Assembly: GCA_016188115.1 (NCBI GenBank) | Contig: JACPIK010000002.1 | Location: 62,001-126,000 of the forward strand | Length of the DNA: 64,000 nucleotides | Reading direction: 5' to 3' | Source: Candidatus Woesearchaeota archaeon | GTDB taxonomy: Archaea > Nanobdellota > Nanobdellia > Woesearchaeales > GW2011-AR9 | Shown here: positions 1 to 9,383 of the stretch, piece after piece | How the letters are laid out: each line of letters starts with the position of its first letter | Position numbering within the stretch: the stretch's first letter is position 1 | Made by a program: the position numbers and the translations under genes | The notes under the pieces: model-generated | Told to the model about the DNA's origin: nothing | The model's database searches: none | What the model saw: only the letters and a program-made list of their open reading frames with translations

Positions 1-14
1 GTGTTCTTGTCACC

Positions 15-716
15 ATGGTTTCAGTCCATACTTTTCATTCATTTCGTGCATTTTTGGTAGTCTGTTTTATTCTATTAACAATAAGTGTCACATTTGCTCT
101 CTATTCGCAACAACAAGGGGGTAGTGCAACTGGTAACGCAATTGGCAGTTTAATGTCTGATTCTGCTCATCAAGCAGTATGCAATCTTGCATCAACACAA
201 CAGAATTGTAATTCTAACGGGTGTGTTTGGCAAGATAATCATTGTACTTCCCGTCAAAGTGCCTCCCAAGCACAACAAGCACAGCAGACTCCTGCAAGCA
301 CATTAGAACAAAGTCCTCCCATTATCTTAACTTGCCCTGAGCAAGTCTGGCGTCCAGACGGTTCATTTGTATGCACACTTATTTTTAATAATCGCGGAGA
401 ACTTCACTATGATAAGACAGATCGATTTTGGGTGGCATGGCAAATATCACCAAATGATCCCCCTGAAATCAGAGGTATAAACTCTTTAAATCCTTCTTTC
501 GATTATGAACTTATTAAAGATGGTAATCTTCGTGTCTTCACATTTTGGCCTCGTCGTGATGATGTCGTGCTTCGTCCACGCTCTACTTTTCTTAATGTTA
601 CTTTTTCTGTGCCAATTGCTCGGCGTGAAAATCGTGTAACAATTAATGCTGGGATCAGCCGTGATCTACCCCATTATGACCAAATTGTAGAGAAAGAGGT
701 TAGTATCTCTGGATAA
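15..716 (+). CDS. Membrane-anchored extracellular Cys-rich protein, hypothetical
   Basis: No known function recognised. Residues about 8-30 form one hydrophobic segment (signal anchor), followed by a T-G-N-A-I motif also seen in other anchored proteins of this cluster. A short Cys module follows (C-x7-C-x4-C-x5-C, with a W after the third Cys), then a beta-rich domain opening with L-T-C-P-E-Q and a second Cys about 14 residues later. The same Cys-Pro opening occurs twice in the protein at 4535-6076, so the two probably share a disulfide-locked beta-sandwich fold (inference). The frame is open to the left edge, so the start at 15 is only the first Met seen and the gene may begin outside the window. 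Confidence 0.7.
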   Translation: MVSVHTFHSFRAFLVVCFILLTISVTFALYSQQQGGSATGNAIGSLMSDSAHQAVCNLASTQQNCNSNGCVWQDNHCTSRQSASQAQQAQQTPASTLEQSPPIILTCPEQVWRPDGSFVCTLIFNNRGELHYDKTDRFWVAWQISPNDPPEIRGINSLNPSFDYELIKDGNLRVFTFWPRRDDVVLRPRSTFLNVTFSVPIARRENRVTINAGISRDLPHYDQIVEKEVSISG

Positions 717-730
717 ACACATTTATAGAA

Positions 731-742
731 ACATTTAAATAA
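731..742 (+). promoter_or_regulatory. TATA box of the tRNA-Ser gene
   Basis: The A/T-rich box ACATTTAAATAA is centred about 28 nt before the first acceptor-stem base at 766. This is the usual archaeal TATA distance and supports independent transcription of the tRNA. Confidence 0.6.
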
Positions 743-765
743 AAACTTCTCAAAAAAATAGTGTT

Positions 766-930
766 GCCACAGTCGCATAATCTGGTATTGCGCAGGATTG
801 CTATGGGCTGGTTGTCCATGAGATTTCCAACAATTCCACAAAGATTCTGTCCCTCTGGGATCGTCGGTTCAAATATTGTCGCCCGAAGCGCAATGCTTCG
901 AACGATAGTGAGAAAGTCCGGCCTGTGGCG
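766..930 (+). tRNA. tRNA-Ser(GCU) with two predicted introns
   Basis: Acceptor arms GCCACAG (766-772) and CTGTGGC (923-929) pair perfectly, with G73 at 930, the usual Ser discriminator. The D-arm is 775-777/789-791 with G-G at 784-785. The anticodon stem is 793-797/845-849 and the anticodon GCT is 800-802. A type II variable arm lies at 850-860 (CCC-TCT-GGG). The T-stem GTCGG (863-867) pairs with CCGGC (918-922). Two insertions interrupt it: 804-843 (40 nt) at the canonical 37/38 site, and about 874-916 (43 nt) at 59/60 in the T-loop. Both are flanked by bulge-helix-bulge-like pairing, with an imperfect fourth central pair in each. Removing both leaves 82 nt, a normal tRNA-Ser length, and an intact TTCAAAT T-loop. 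CCA is not encoded. Confidence 0.85.
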
Positions 931-934
931 CTCA

Positions 935-965
935 ACCTTGGGTGTAAAACCCCAAGGTCATTTTT
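935..965 (+). terminator. Hairpin plus T-run after tRNA-Ser
   Basis: ACCTTGGG (935-942) pairs with CCCAAGGT (951-958) and is followed by CATTTTT. It begins five bases after the tRNA discriminator base, so it probably ends or trims the tRNA transcript. The rest of the gap to 1101 is A/T-rich promoter sequence for the next gene. Confidence 0.5.
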
Positions 966-1101
966 CTCATTATAATCATAAAATTATTTTCAATAATAAA
1001 TTTCTTCACTAATTCGTGACTGGTTCTCTTTAAAATCAAATCAAAAAGGCTTATTAATCTCAATTTCTTTATTTAATTAGAAAAAATGAGAAGGTGAATG
1101 G

Positions 1102-4100
1102 ATGTTTTTTGAAAAGAAGAGTAATAACCGGGTATTAGCCGCTGTTATCTTCCTCTTAGCTGCCCTTTTTTCCACTACTCTCGTCTCTGCCATTGATCCT
1201 TCCATCGACTCATCCTCATTATCTCGATTAGAAGAGGCCAAATCACTTCCTTCGTATCGTCATACTGCTCATGGAATCGCCGTGGGAGACATTAACAACG
1301 ACGGATTAATGGATTTGGTTTTTGCTGAAAATGAAGAACATGTAAACGACAATCCTGAGATAAATCAAATACGTGGTTGGCCAGAACGAATTTATATCAA
1401 TAAAGGCAATGGTCAATTTGCTGATGAAAGTATGCGTCGACTTGGAACTATCTCGGGTTATCAAACCGTAAGTGTAGCTCTTGGTGATGTAAATGGAGAT
1501 AATCGTCTTGATTTAGTATTAGCTAACTATAAACAACGTGTTGCATTTTTATTTCAACAACCAGATGGAACTTTTCGTGATGTGACACAGGAACCAACTA
1601 TAATACAACACGAGACACGTCTTCCTCAAACCTATGAATTTCCCATTGGTAAAGAAGTGCTTATTGAAGATCTCGACCAAGATGGCGACAATGATGTTAT
1701 TGTTGCGTATAGGGGGTATGTGGGGATCTATGAGCATAAACTTGAAAATGGAAGGCACCGTTTAGTCGATGTTTCTACTCAATGGTCTCATCCTAACAAC
1801 CGCAACGCCGGTCAAGGAATAGAATCAATCTGGACTGCTGACGATGGAAGTAATGAGGTTCTACGTTATTTACGTTTCAATAATGATGGGGGAAAGATTC
1901 TTCTTGAAGACTTAGACAAAGATGGATTTAAAGATTTAATTATTCCTGTTCACACTGAAGGTTTTGTGAATCAAGGTTCTCTTAATCGAATATTCATGAA
2001 TCGTCCAGTTCAAGCACGAAGTAACACCCGTTCGTTTCTCTATGATCTGTGTTTTCAGTTTCCGCAAAACCTTCATCACACCACGCAGTTGCTAGCGTAT
2101 GATTGGGATAATGACCGCGATACAGATTTTGTAGCGTCGCTTAAGGGAGAACACAATCTGGTGTATCGAAACATTATTTCCTCAAGAGGTGTTTGCAACC
2201 CTCAACAACCAACACCTGCATTTGAAGAAGATTCTGCAACCTATCGGGCAAGTGGTTTGCCTCTGGATGATCAAACTCCGGTTGTTTTTGCTAGCGCTGA
2301 TGTCAACGCCGATAATAACAAAGATCTTGCGGCATATCAAACTCGTTGTGAATTAGAATTCTCCAATCCTTCAACACCACGCATCCCTACTAACGATTGT
2401 TCTATTGTTCTTTATCTTAAATCTCAAAATAGATTTACCTCACAGCCAGTTTCAACCATCTATCAAGGGAAACACGGAAAAATGCATACGAAAGATGTAG
2501 TGTTTGCTAATCTTAATAATGATAATTTTCCCGACATAGTATATGGGACGGGGGAGTCGAGGGCGTTGTTGCATAATGGCAATGCTCGTGAACCTGCTTT
2601 TCCTCGTTCCGATAAAGATCCCTTTCCGTATAGTTCGGATAATTTAATTTCCAGTGGGCAACTTGTTGATTTAAACAATGATAATATTCCTGACATCCTC
2701 TCTTCTAACCAAGGATATTCTGAATGCGGTATCGGTGATACTGATCCTGATATGGTGGGTGAAGGTTCATCCTCCTGTCATGTTCTTCTCACGCCATTCA
2801 AATATTTTAGAAGTAACGCAGCGCAGCAAGAAGTGTGGGAAGATGCAGTGCACTTACTCGATCTTCCTTTAGATTATACTACTCAACTTTCGTATCCTGG
2901 CGTTCCTTGTACGGGGGATTTAGATGATGATGGTGACCTAGATTTAGTCTTACCCTACCGCAATTCTGAGAATCTGCTGCTTCTCAATCGAGGTGATGGC
3001 TCGTTCGTCAACACTCCCTCCAAAATTCCCCAAGATCAGTTTAAGGGTAATTTTGAAACGGTTCTGGATCATAGTGAACCCCCCAAGAAAATAAATATGT
3101 TAAATGGGGTTGAAATCGCCAACGGAAACGTCGTTCGTATAAATCCATTAATCAGCAATTTTTTAAAAGATGCAAATGGCGTGAATAAAGAAACGTGGAA
3201 TCTCCAGTTTTTACGAGGAAACGTCAATTCTCGTGTTCCCTTTGGTGCGCAAGGGTGTATCATTCAAGATTTTAATGGTGATGGACGTCAGGACGTCTTC
3301 ATGAATTATGGTCCTAGAAAACAAGAACGTTTTTTCCTTAATCAAATTGGTGCAAATGGTGCCAATAGTTGGAGTTTATCTGAAATCCCATTTCGGGGTA
3401 CTAATGTGGCTGATCGTTCTTCCATCACCCTTGATTTTGACAAAGACAACGATCCAGATATCATTTCGTTAACTCGAGATGGTCGAGTTCGTTTGCTTCG
3501 CAACAATGGTCAGGCCCAGTTTAGTGATGAGATTATTACTGATCTTTTCCCAGGGGTGGACTTAACATTGTCTTCCAAATTAATTGTAGAAAATGTCATG
3601 GGTGATGCTGAGAACGAAATCATTTTTGTACGTTATATCCCTCGAACAATTCTTCCAGGTGATCCCATCCCATCGCATATTGAAAATGATGTTTGGATAT
3701 ATACCCGAACTTTACAAAATCGTGGTGCATTTACCCTTGTGCCTCCTGCAAATATTATCTCAGATCCTGATACTGAATTAACAGAAACAGAACGACACCA
3801 TCTTTTTACTCTCGCAGCACGACATACTCAAGATATCACTTTCTTAGATATTAATGGCGACGGACTGCAAGATTTATTCAAAGGCAAACAAGTATTTAAA
3901 GAACGAGTATACCTCCAACAACGTCCTCTTGCCGGTCAGCAGTTCCCTCGTTGGATCGAAGTTACCGATACCGTAATGGATGCGCGCAATTTCAAAACAT
4001 ATTATGTGGATTCAGCAGATATGAACCAAGATAATCTTGAAGATGTAATAGTGTTTCAAACAAGCGAGCCTCATTTATACCTGCAAACTCCTTCGCAGCA

Positions 4101-4386
4101 CCAAGACTCTCCCTCCCCCGTTCCGGTCTTCACTGTTCTCAAAGAAGGAAAAGTAAAAGATGTTATTTTAAAAGACGATATTAATCGTTTTTCACTAGAA
4201 AATGATCTTTCAATTCAAGAACGTCAATCTCGACGTCTCTCATTTTTAACCTCGCAATCCTGCATCGATTTTACCAATGTTGTTGAAATCTCACGACTCA
4301 TTTCAAATCTTCCTGATCCTTCAGGAGATCTCGAAATAGCATCTCGTACCGCCATTCTTCAACATTTTGCAGTGGTCTGCTCGTAA
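1102..4386 (+). CDS. Secreted FG-GAP/VCBS repeat protein with C-terminal Cys-bracketed module
   Basis: A 1094-residue exported protein, probably a surface adhesin or scaffold with calcium-binding beta-propeller repeats. A signal peptide spans residues about 9-30. Around 13 repeats of the type D-[VIL]-[ND]-x-D-[GN]-x-x-D-[LIV] follow, for example DINNDGLMDLV, DLDDDGDLDLV and DINGDGLQDLF. These match the integrin-alpha-like FG-GAP/VCBS calcium-loop signature. The last ~45 residues carry S-C-I-D-F-T-N-V-V-E-I-S ... V-V-C-S, a Cys-bracketed helical tag resembling the dockerin-like ends of neighbouring genes. AGGTG lies 5 nt before the ATG. Ligand unknown. Confidence 0.85.
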   Translation: MFFEKKSNNRVLAAVIFLLAALFSTTLVSAIDPSIDSSSLSRLEEAKSLPSYRHTAHGIAVGDINNDGLMDLVFAENEEHVNDNPEINQIRGWPERIYINKGNGQFADESMRRLGTISGYQTVSVALGDVNGDNRLDLVLANYKQRVAFLFQQPDGTFRDVTQEPTIIQHETRLPQTYEFPIGKEVLIEDLDQDGDNDVIVAYRGYVGIYEHKLENGRHRLVDVSTQWSHPNNRNAGQGIESIWTADDGSNEVLRYLRFNNDGGKILLEDLDKDGFKDLIIPVHTEGFVNQGSLNRIFMNRPVQARSNTRSFLYDLCFQFPQNLHHTTQLLAYDWDNDRDTDFVASLKGEHNLVYRNIISSRGVCNPQQPTPAFEEDSATYRASGLPLDDQTPVVFASADVNADNNKDLAAYQTRCELEFSNPSTPRIPTNDCSIVLYLKSQNRFTSQPVSTIYQGKHGKMHTKDVVFANLNNDNFPDIVYGTGESRALLHNGNAREPAFPRSDKDPFPYSSDNLISSGQLVDLNNDNIPDILSSNQGYSECGIGDTDPDMVGEGSSSCHVLLTPFKYFRSNAAQQEVWEDAVHLLDLPLDYTTQLSYPGVPCTGDLDDDGDLDLVLPYRNSENLLLLNRGDGSFVNTPSKIPQDQFKGNFETVLDHSEPPKKINMLNGVEIANGNVVRINPLISNFLKDANGVNKETWNLQFLRGNVNSRVPFGAQGCIIQDFNGDGRQDVFMNYGPRKQERFFLNQIGANGANSWSLSEIPFRGTNVADRSSITLDFDKDNDPDIISLTRDGRVRLLRNNGQAQFSDEIITDLFPGVDLTLSSKLIVENVMGDAENEIIFVRYIPRTILPGDPIPSHIENDVWIYTRTLQNRGAFTLVPPANIISDPDTELTETERHHLFTLAARHTQDITFLDINGDGLQDLFKGKQVFKERVYLQQRPLAGQQFPRWIEVTDTVMDARNFKTYYVDSADMNQDNLEDVIVFQTSEPHLYLQTPSQHQDSPSPVPVFTVLKEGKVKDVILKDDINRFSLENDLSIQERQSRRLSFLTSQSCIDFTNVVEISRLISNLPDPSGDLEIASRTAILQHFAVVCS

Positions 4387-4450
4387 TTTCTCTCCTCTTT
4401 TTTCTCTCTCTCTCTCTCTTTCTCATTTCAACTTTTTCTCTGGCAGGACA
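4387..4450 (+). terminator. Pyrimidine-rich tract with (CT)n run
   Basis: Directly after the stop codon comes a long C/T tract containing a simple CT repeat (about 4407-4423) and several T-runs. Archaeal transcription typically ends at T-rich tracts, so this is a likely termination zone. A small hairpin GGACAA/TTGTCT follows at about 4445-4461. Confidence 0.4.
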
Positions 4451-4534
4451 ATGTTTTGTCTTTACCTCATAAACACAGCAAGAAAGATATTTAAACGTAA
4501 AAGATTTCAGCTATTTTAAAAAAGAGGAATGGGT

Positions 4535-6076
4535 ATGAAACAACACTTTGCAAAACTTTTGTTAATCTTAATGTTGTGTCTAATTATGTCTTTAAGCGTG
4601 AGTGCTGCAGTTCCTCTGTCTTCTCGAGACCATCATCAATATGGTCTTTCTACCTGTGCAGCAAAAAATATTAAAGCAATATGCGATCAAACGGACGGAT
4701 GCATCTGGGTAACCCATAATCAAAAATTATCAAATGCCCGTGCAAATGGTCAGGGGGACGAACTGTGGTTAGAAAGTGCTTCCTGTTTACCTAATGTTTT
4801 CTTTGATGCTGCACGTGACCAAAATAATGAGGATGTAGTTGTGGGTCAACGTTGGTCATATGCAACATTGTTTCCATCTCCTTCTTTGAATCGTATCGAA
4901 AATAAAAATCCAGTCTATATAACTTGTCCAGAAACAGTTGTGAAAGGAACAGCTCTACGTTGTGAAATGAGGGTTAACTCTCGATCTCTTCCTTTTGATC
5001 CACAATATTCTTTCTTATATTTCGTTGAAACAACACCTCATCAACAAAATCAAGACTTTTCTACTTTAATAAGTACTAATCTAGTATTTGATTCTCAAGT
5101 AATTTCTGCGGGCACTTCACAATCAGTGATCAAACAGACTAATGATCATCAAGTTCTCTATCCTTGGAACACTCATCTATTCGCTGTTTCTGTTGATGTT
5201 CCTGCCAACACACAAAGTTCTGAAGTCCGCGTTGATGTAAAAGGCAGTATTGTATGGAGCATGCAACTTGGAAGTAGCGTTAATGCTAAAGATGTCAACC
5301 CAATTCACACTTTCTCAAAAATAGTAAGAATTGTCAATCCCTCTGTGCAACAACAAGAAATCCCTCCATTCGATTTCGATCTTCGTTGTCCTGATACTGC
5401 AAGTACAGGTTCAGATGTAACATGCGAAATCTGGGGTCAAGGAGAACAACTCTACGGAATGAGTGCAATCATACGTTCAGATCAGGGAATCACTGCATCA
5501 GCTAATTTCTTAACCTACTTTCTGCCTAGTATTGGGACAGTTCGTCCTGTGGGATCAGATCCTGCAGCAGCATTTACTGCTCGTCTCAATCAACCTTTTG
5601 GAATTGGGTGGGGCGGCAACTATCGTTCAGTCTTTAAACTTCATGATAATGCTCGACAAAAGCAAAAAGTAGCTGAGGTCTCTTTAACTATGCCTGCAGG
5701 AGTTGGATCAAAACAAGTTGCTCTTACTCTTACTCCTTATGCTAGTCCAATCGTCTATGGGGCTAACAATCAAGTACAATCTGCCCCTCGTGAAGGTACG
5801 CCTGTTACCAAAACAGAAACCATTCGTCTTTTTGTCCCTGCACAAAACAGTCCAGATCTAGTTGTTTCTGCTGGTGGCGTTGAAAACGGTCAAGTTGATG
5901 CCAGTGTAATCATGCAAGACTCTGTAGAAAATCCCCGACAGGGATGTATTAATTTTAATGACGTTGTTGCTGCATCGCATGCAGTAGCATCAAATCCTGC
6001 AGCAACTGCACAACAAATTCAAGAGGTTATATTGTCTCTACTTACTCACTTTCGCGTTGACTGTTCCGGAACGTAG
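4535..6076 (+). CDS. Secreted protein with two Cys-Pro beta-domains and dockerin-like tail
   Basis: Function unknown. A clear signal peptide (LLLILMLCLIMSLSVSAA) is followed by a short Cys module (C-A-A-K-N ... C-D-Q-T-D-G-C-I-W). Then come two beta-rich domains starting I-T-C-P-E-T and L-R-C-P-D-T, each with a second Cys about 14 residues on, matching the domain in the gene at 15-716. The C-terminal ~45 residues hold G-C-I-N-F-N-D-V-V-A-A ... V-D-C, the Cys-bracketed EF-hand-like module shared along the cluster. ATG 4535 was preferred to ATG 4529 because GAGG then sits 7 nt upstream. A TATA-like TATTTAAACG lies just before the gene. Confidence 0.8.
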   Translation: MKQHFAKLLLILMLCLIMSLSVSAAVPLSSRDHHQYGLSTCAAKNIKAICDQTDGCIWVTHNQKLSNARANGQGDELWLESASCLPNVFFDAARDQNNEDVVVGQRWSYATLFPSPSLNRIENKNPVYITCPETVVKGTALRCEMRVNSRSLPFDPQYSFLYFVETTPHQQNQDFSTLISTNLVFDSQVISAGTSQSVIKQTNDHQVLYPWNTHLFAVSVDVPANTQSSEVRVDVKGSIVWSMQLGSSVNAKDVNPIHTFSKIVRIVNPSVQQQEIPPFDFDLRCPDTASTGSDVTCEIWGQGEQLYGMSAIIRSDQGITASANFLTYFLPSIGTVRPVGSDPAAAFTARLNQPFGIGWGGNYRSVFKLHDNARQKQKVAEVSLTMPAGVGSKQVALTLTPYASPIVYGANNQVQSAPREGTPVTKTETIRLFVPAQNSPDLVVSAGGVENGQVDASVIMQDSVENPRQGCINFNDVVAASHAVASNPAATAQQIQEVILSLLTHFRVDCSGT

Positions 6077-6131
6077 ACCAGTAACTATTTAAACCATGAA
6101 AAATACATTTAATCTTCAAAAGGTGATTTGA

Positions 6132-7166
6132 GTGGATATGCAATCTAAAAGCAAGATCTTTTTCATTGTCACAGTTATACTCATTATTGTTGCAGTCTCA
6201 TTTTTCTATATTAATCCATTAAACAAAACCATTGGCGGTAAAGCAATTGACTTAGGAGCTAATTCCGAAAAAGTCCAAATCCAAGCAGATAAAGTGGTCT
6301 CTAATGATCTGTGTACATCTGCAAAATGTTCTGGCGTCTTTCGTTGCGATGGACAAAATAGCTGCCGTTTTCGACCAGAATTAATCTCTTCTCAATACAT
6401 TGTTGCTCCTCTTGGCACAGATAATGCTTTCATGCAAAGTCTTTGTCAGAAAGTAACTCAACCTTACGTACGTTGGGCTAATGGCGTATGTACAGGCACT
6501 GGCGCTATCTGCGATTTTCGTGACGCAAGCGTTGATTGTACCCAAGAAGTGCCTGCAATAGCAAATGTGCAAAACGATTTGTCTTGTAGCGAAGCCGGAG
6601 TAACTATTCCTTATGGTTCTCTCACACCAGATGCAGTAAAAATCTGTGATGTTGACAACACTCTTCTTACCTGCGATGAAGCCCATAATGGGGAACGACG
6701 AGGAAATTATGTGTGCGGGATGTACGAGGTTAGAGGGGAAATTGAGGGATATAGTTGGGTCGATTGTTCTGCCGAACGTAATCCCATCTATGAAGGCAGT
6801 TTTAAATCATTATGTGTCCAACTCCCCAATAGCGAAAATTATGGTTGGTATGTCTGTGATGCAGCAGCTCAAGGATCTAGTGTCCAATCTCAAGGTGACA
6901 CTTATGTCTGTGATGGAACTCGTTATAACTTTCAACCAGCAGCACCTGCTGCAGTAGTTCCTGGTGATCTCAACAACGATGGCTGTGTGAATTTCGATGA
7001 TATGTCTCAAATTTTGCCTAGCCTTGATTACAATTGTCCTAGTGTAGGTCATCTCGCTTCACAAGATCGCAATCGTGCTGGTGACCTTAACCATAATGGT
7101 TGTGTGAATTTTGACGATATGTCTCAAATTCTACCTAATCTCGACTACGCCTGTACTCCACGGTAG
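6132..7166 (+). CDS. Membrane-anchored Cys-rich protein with duplicated dockerin-like module
   Basis: An N-terminal anchor (residues about 9-28) is followed by G-G-K-A-I, then a Cys-rich extracellular region of unknown fold with many C-[DS] pairs. The C-terminal ~70 residues contain two nearly identical copies of G-D-L-N-x-[DN]-G-C-V-N-F-D-D-M-S-Q-I-L-P-x-L-D-Y-x-C. This is an EF-hand-like calcium loop (DLNNDG) running into a helix and bracketed by two cysteines. It resembles a dockerin type I repeat with an added disulfide (inference). GTG 6132 lies 6 nt after AGGTG; ATG 6138 is the alternative start. A TATTTAAACC box precedes it, so it may have its own promoter. Confidence 0.75.
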   Translation: MDMQSKSKIFFIVTVILIIVAVSFFYINPLNKTIGGKAIDLGANSEKVQIQADKVVSNDLCTSAKCSGVFRCDGQNSCRFRPELISSQYIVAPLGTDNAFMQSLCQKVTQPYVRWANGVCTGTGAICDFRDASVDCTQEVPAIANVQNDLSCSEAGVTIPYGSLTPDAVKICDVDNTLLTCDEAHNGERRGNYVCGMYEVRGEIEGYSWVDCSAERNPIYEGSFKSLCVQLPNSENYGWYVCDAAAQGSSVQSQGDTYVCDGTRYNFQPAAPAAVVPGDLNNDGCVNFDDMSQILPSLDYNCPSVGHLASQDRNRAGDLNHNGCVNFDDMSQILPNLDYACTPR

Positions 7167-7219
7167 AAAGGTATATAAACTAAAAAAAAGTACAAATCAG
7201 AAAAGGAAGGTGTTGATGG

Positions 7220-9382
7220 ATGAAATTGTTTCGCTTACTAGTTGCGGTAATCATTCTTACTGTTCTTGCGTCAAGCGTTCTCGCTACTTCCAGCCTTGTG
7301 TTTAAAGATACAGCAACCCGCCAACAAATTAATTCTCTTACTCTTACCCCGGGCCAAGTAAAAAATGTGGATTTAGTTCTTCGTGTTGTAGAAAATCCTA
7401 ATGAACAAAATCGAGGGGCAGTTTCAGCATTAAATATTGGGGGATCCTACCAAACTGCTGCTTTAGTTTCTGCGGTATCAATTAATCATCCTGCTCTTAT
7501 TGTTGGCGGTCAAGCGTGGTCCAATGGTGGGTTGGATATCTTTAATCAAAATGGTCAACAATCTTCTTATTCGCTTCGTGCCGCAGTACCTGCTCTCAAT
7601 CCTCCTCCTCGTCTTGGGGCAGGAGATTATGTTCTCTTTACATTTCAAATCACAGGAACACAAGCCGGTCAAGGTGTGATTGGTATTACAAACCCCCAAG
7701 TTGACGCTCGTTCTTTTGCCGCAGGAAATTTTCCAGCTTCACTTCCTATTACTGTCCAAGCCGCAGCAGCTGCTCCTCCTGCTGCAGATCCAAAAGCAGC
7801 CTGTCGTGCAACCCTTTCTTGTGCTGCACCAAATTCTAATGCGGTGTGTAGTGATTTCCCTCCGTATCCTCAACCTCTAAATAGAAAATTATGCTGTCCA
7901 AGTCCTACAGCTTGTGTAATGGGTACTGGTGCAGCAGCTCGATGTATTCCGTTTGGTGCAATACATCCTACTGATTCTTCATTTATCTGCGGTGCTAACA
8001 ATGACTGGGATCGTTGTGGTCCTCTCAACAATCCTGCTTACAACAAACATGATGCTGATCCTAGTGATGCTCCTAGTATTGCAGTTTGTCGTGTCTCCGG
8101 TGCAAGTGGTGCATGGGCAGCATGCCAAGAGGCGGTTCCTGCCAATGCTGCTTTATGTGCTGGCGATGATCAAGTAGTTAATAGTGCGAATCGCATGGTC
8201 GTTGCTGCGTGTACTGCTCAACGCAAATGTGAATATACCTGTAATGCAGGATTTATCCTACAAAATGGTGCATGTGTTGCACAGCAAGTTCCTCTATCCT
8301 GTCCTGCCGATCAACACCTCGTTGACGGTGCCTGCATTCCTCTTCCCCTAAATGATAGGGTGTTACCTCAATTTGATGGAATTTGTAACAATCTCAATGA
8401 CATTGCTAATGATGATAACACTGAAGAAGAGATTATCTGTACATTAACTGCAGATGGTCTAAAATGGAAATGGGCGCTAGGCGGATCATGCGATGCTGAT
8501 GATGATTGTTCAACCTCTTATTGTTCACTAAATGTGTGTGGTCAACGACCTCGCTTTGTTCACGAAGATATTAATGGTGATGGGCAATTTAACCAAGCAG
8601 ATGTAGCTTGTCTTAATGATGCATTTAATCTACTCGCAAAACCAGATTGTCTTGTTAATAGTGCTATGTATCGTAGTCTCCTTGAAAATTTAGACTTGGA
8701 TTGCAGTCCAGGTCGTCCAGAAATAGATCTAAATGATCTTATGGCATTCATTAGTTATGCTCAAAATGGTCAATTCCCTGATAATATTGATGCAAACCAT
8801 GATGCTGTTCCTGACTGCACTATTGGCGGATTCCAAGATCGGGACCATGATGCCATCGCTGACAACGTAGATACCTGTCCTGATGTTGCAAGTCCTGATC
8901 GTCTTGATAATGATGGCGACGGCGTAGGAGATATTTGTGATAATTGTCCTGGAAGGGTCAATCCAGACCAAGCTGATGCCGATCGAGATGGTGTGGGAGA
9001 TGCCTGCCCTATGTCTGCATTTACGGTGGATGCGCTCAATGCTCGTAATTATGTTATTTTAGATCAGATCAACATTGTCTTACAACAACCTATCTATGCT
9101 CAATCTCCTGCCTATAAACGAGTCTCTTTATTTGCAAGAGGATTCAAAGGCTCAAGAGCAACAATAGAAGAAGAGGGGGAAGGTCGTGGACCTCGTCAAC
9201 GTCATAATTATATTATCGATGCAGTAACTGCAGAAAATCAACTCTTCTTACAGGGGGTTTTAGCTCAATTACGTGAATATAACTCCGAAGGTCTTGGGGG
9301 AGATGATGCTCGCATTGCTGCAAGTCAAGGGATTAGATCTCAACGAGACCATGTCCGAAATGATCGCCGAGGAAGAAATTAA
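7220..9382 (+). CDS. Secreted protein: cohesin-like N-domain, Cys-rich middle, EF-hand and TSP3 repeats
   Basis: A signal peptide (about residues 1-22) is followed by a ~160-residue beta-rich domain that opens L-V-F-K-D-T and has an L-T-P-G-Q-V-K-N-V-D-L strand. Its layout resembles cohesin/cellulosome-type sandwiches, without proof. A long Cys-rich middle region contains EGF-like stretches (C-x-Y-x-C-N-A-G-F). Then come a dockerin-like pair (D-I-N-G-D-G-Q-F ... L-D-L-D-C) and two thrombospondin type 3 calcium repeats (D-x-D-x-D-x-x-x-D-x-x-D-x-C-P). The final ~115 residues are basic and unlike the rest. AGGTG lies 7 nt upstream and a TATATAAAC box sits at about 7172. Confidence 0.75.
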   Translation: MKLFRLLVAVIILTVLASSVLATSSLVFKDTATRQQINSLTLTPGQVKNVDLVLRVVENPNEQNRGAVSALNIGGSYQTAALVSAVSINHPALIVGGQAWSNGGLDIFNQNGQQSSYSLRAAVPALNPPPRLGAGDYVLFTFQITGTQAGQGVIGITNPQVDARSFAAGNFPASLPITVQAAAAAPPAADPKAACRATLSCAAPNSNAVCSDFPPYPQPLNRKLCCPSPTACVMGTGAAARCIPFGAIHPTDSSFICGANNDWDRCGPLNNPAYNKHDADPSDAPSIAVCRVSGASGAWAACQEAVPANAALCAGDDQVVNSANRMVVAACTAQRKCEYTCNAGFILQNGACVAQQVPLSCPADQHLVDGACIPLPLNDRVLPQFDGICNNLNDIANDDNTEEEIICTLTADGLKWKWALGGSCDADDDCSTSYCSLNVCGQRPRFVHEDINGDGQFNQADVACLNDAFNLLAKPDCLVNSAMYRSLLENLDLDCSPGRPEIDLNDLMAFISYAQNGQFPDNIDANHDAVPDCTIGGFQDRDHDAIADNVDTCPDVASPDRLDNDGDGVGDICDNCPGRVNPDQADADRDGVGDACPMSAFTVDALNARNYVILDQINIVLQQPIYAQSPAYKRVSLFARGFKGSRATIEEEGEGRGPRQRHNYIIDAVTAENQLFLQGVLAQLREYNSEGLGGDDARIAASQGIRSQRDHVRNDRRGRN

Positions 9383-9383
9383 G

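Noticed and set aside
761-1012. 83-codon open frame
   Set aside because: It runs through the tRNA-Ser gene and its terminator; the tRNA folding explains the sequence better.
4405-4425. CT dinucleotide run as a functional repeat
   Set aside because: It is a short simple-sequence tract in a T-rich terminator zone with no sign of other function.
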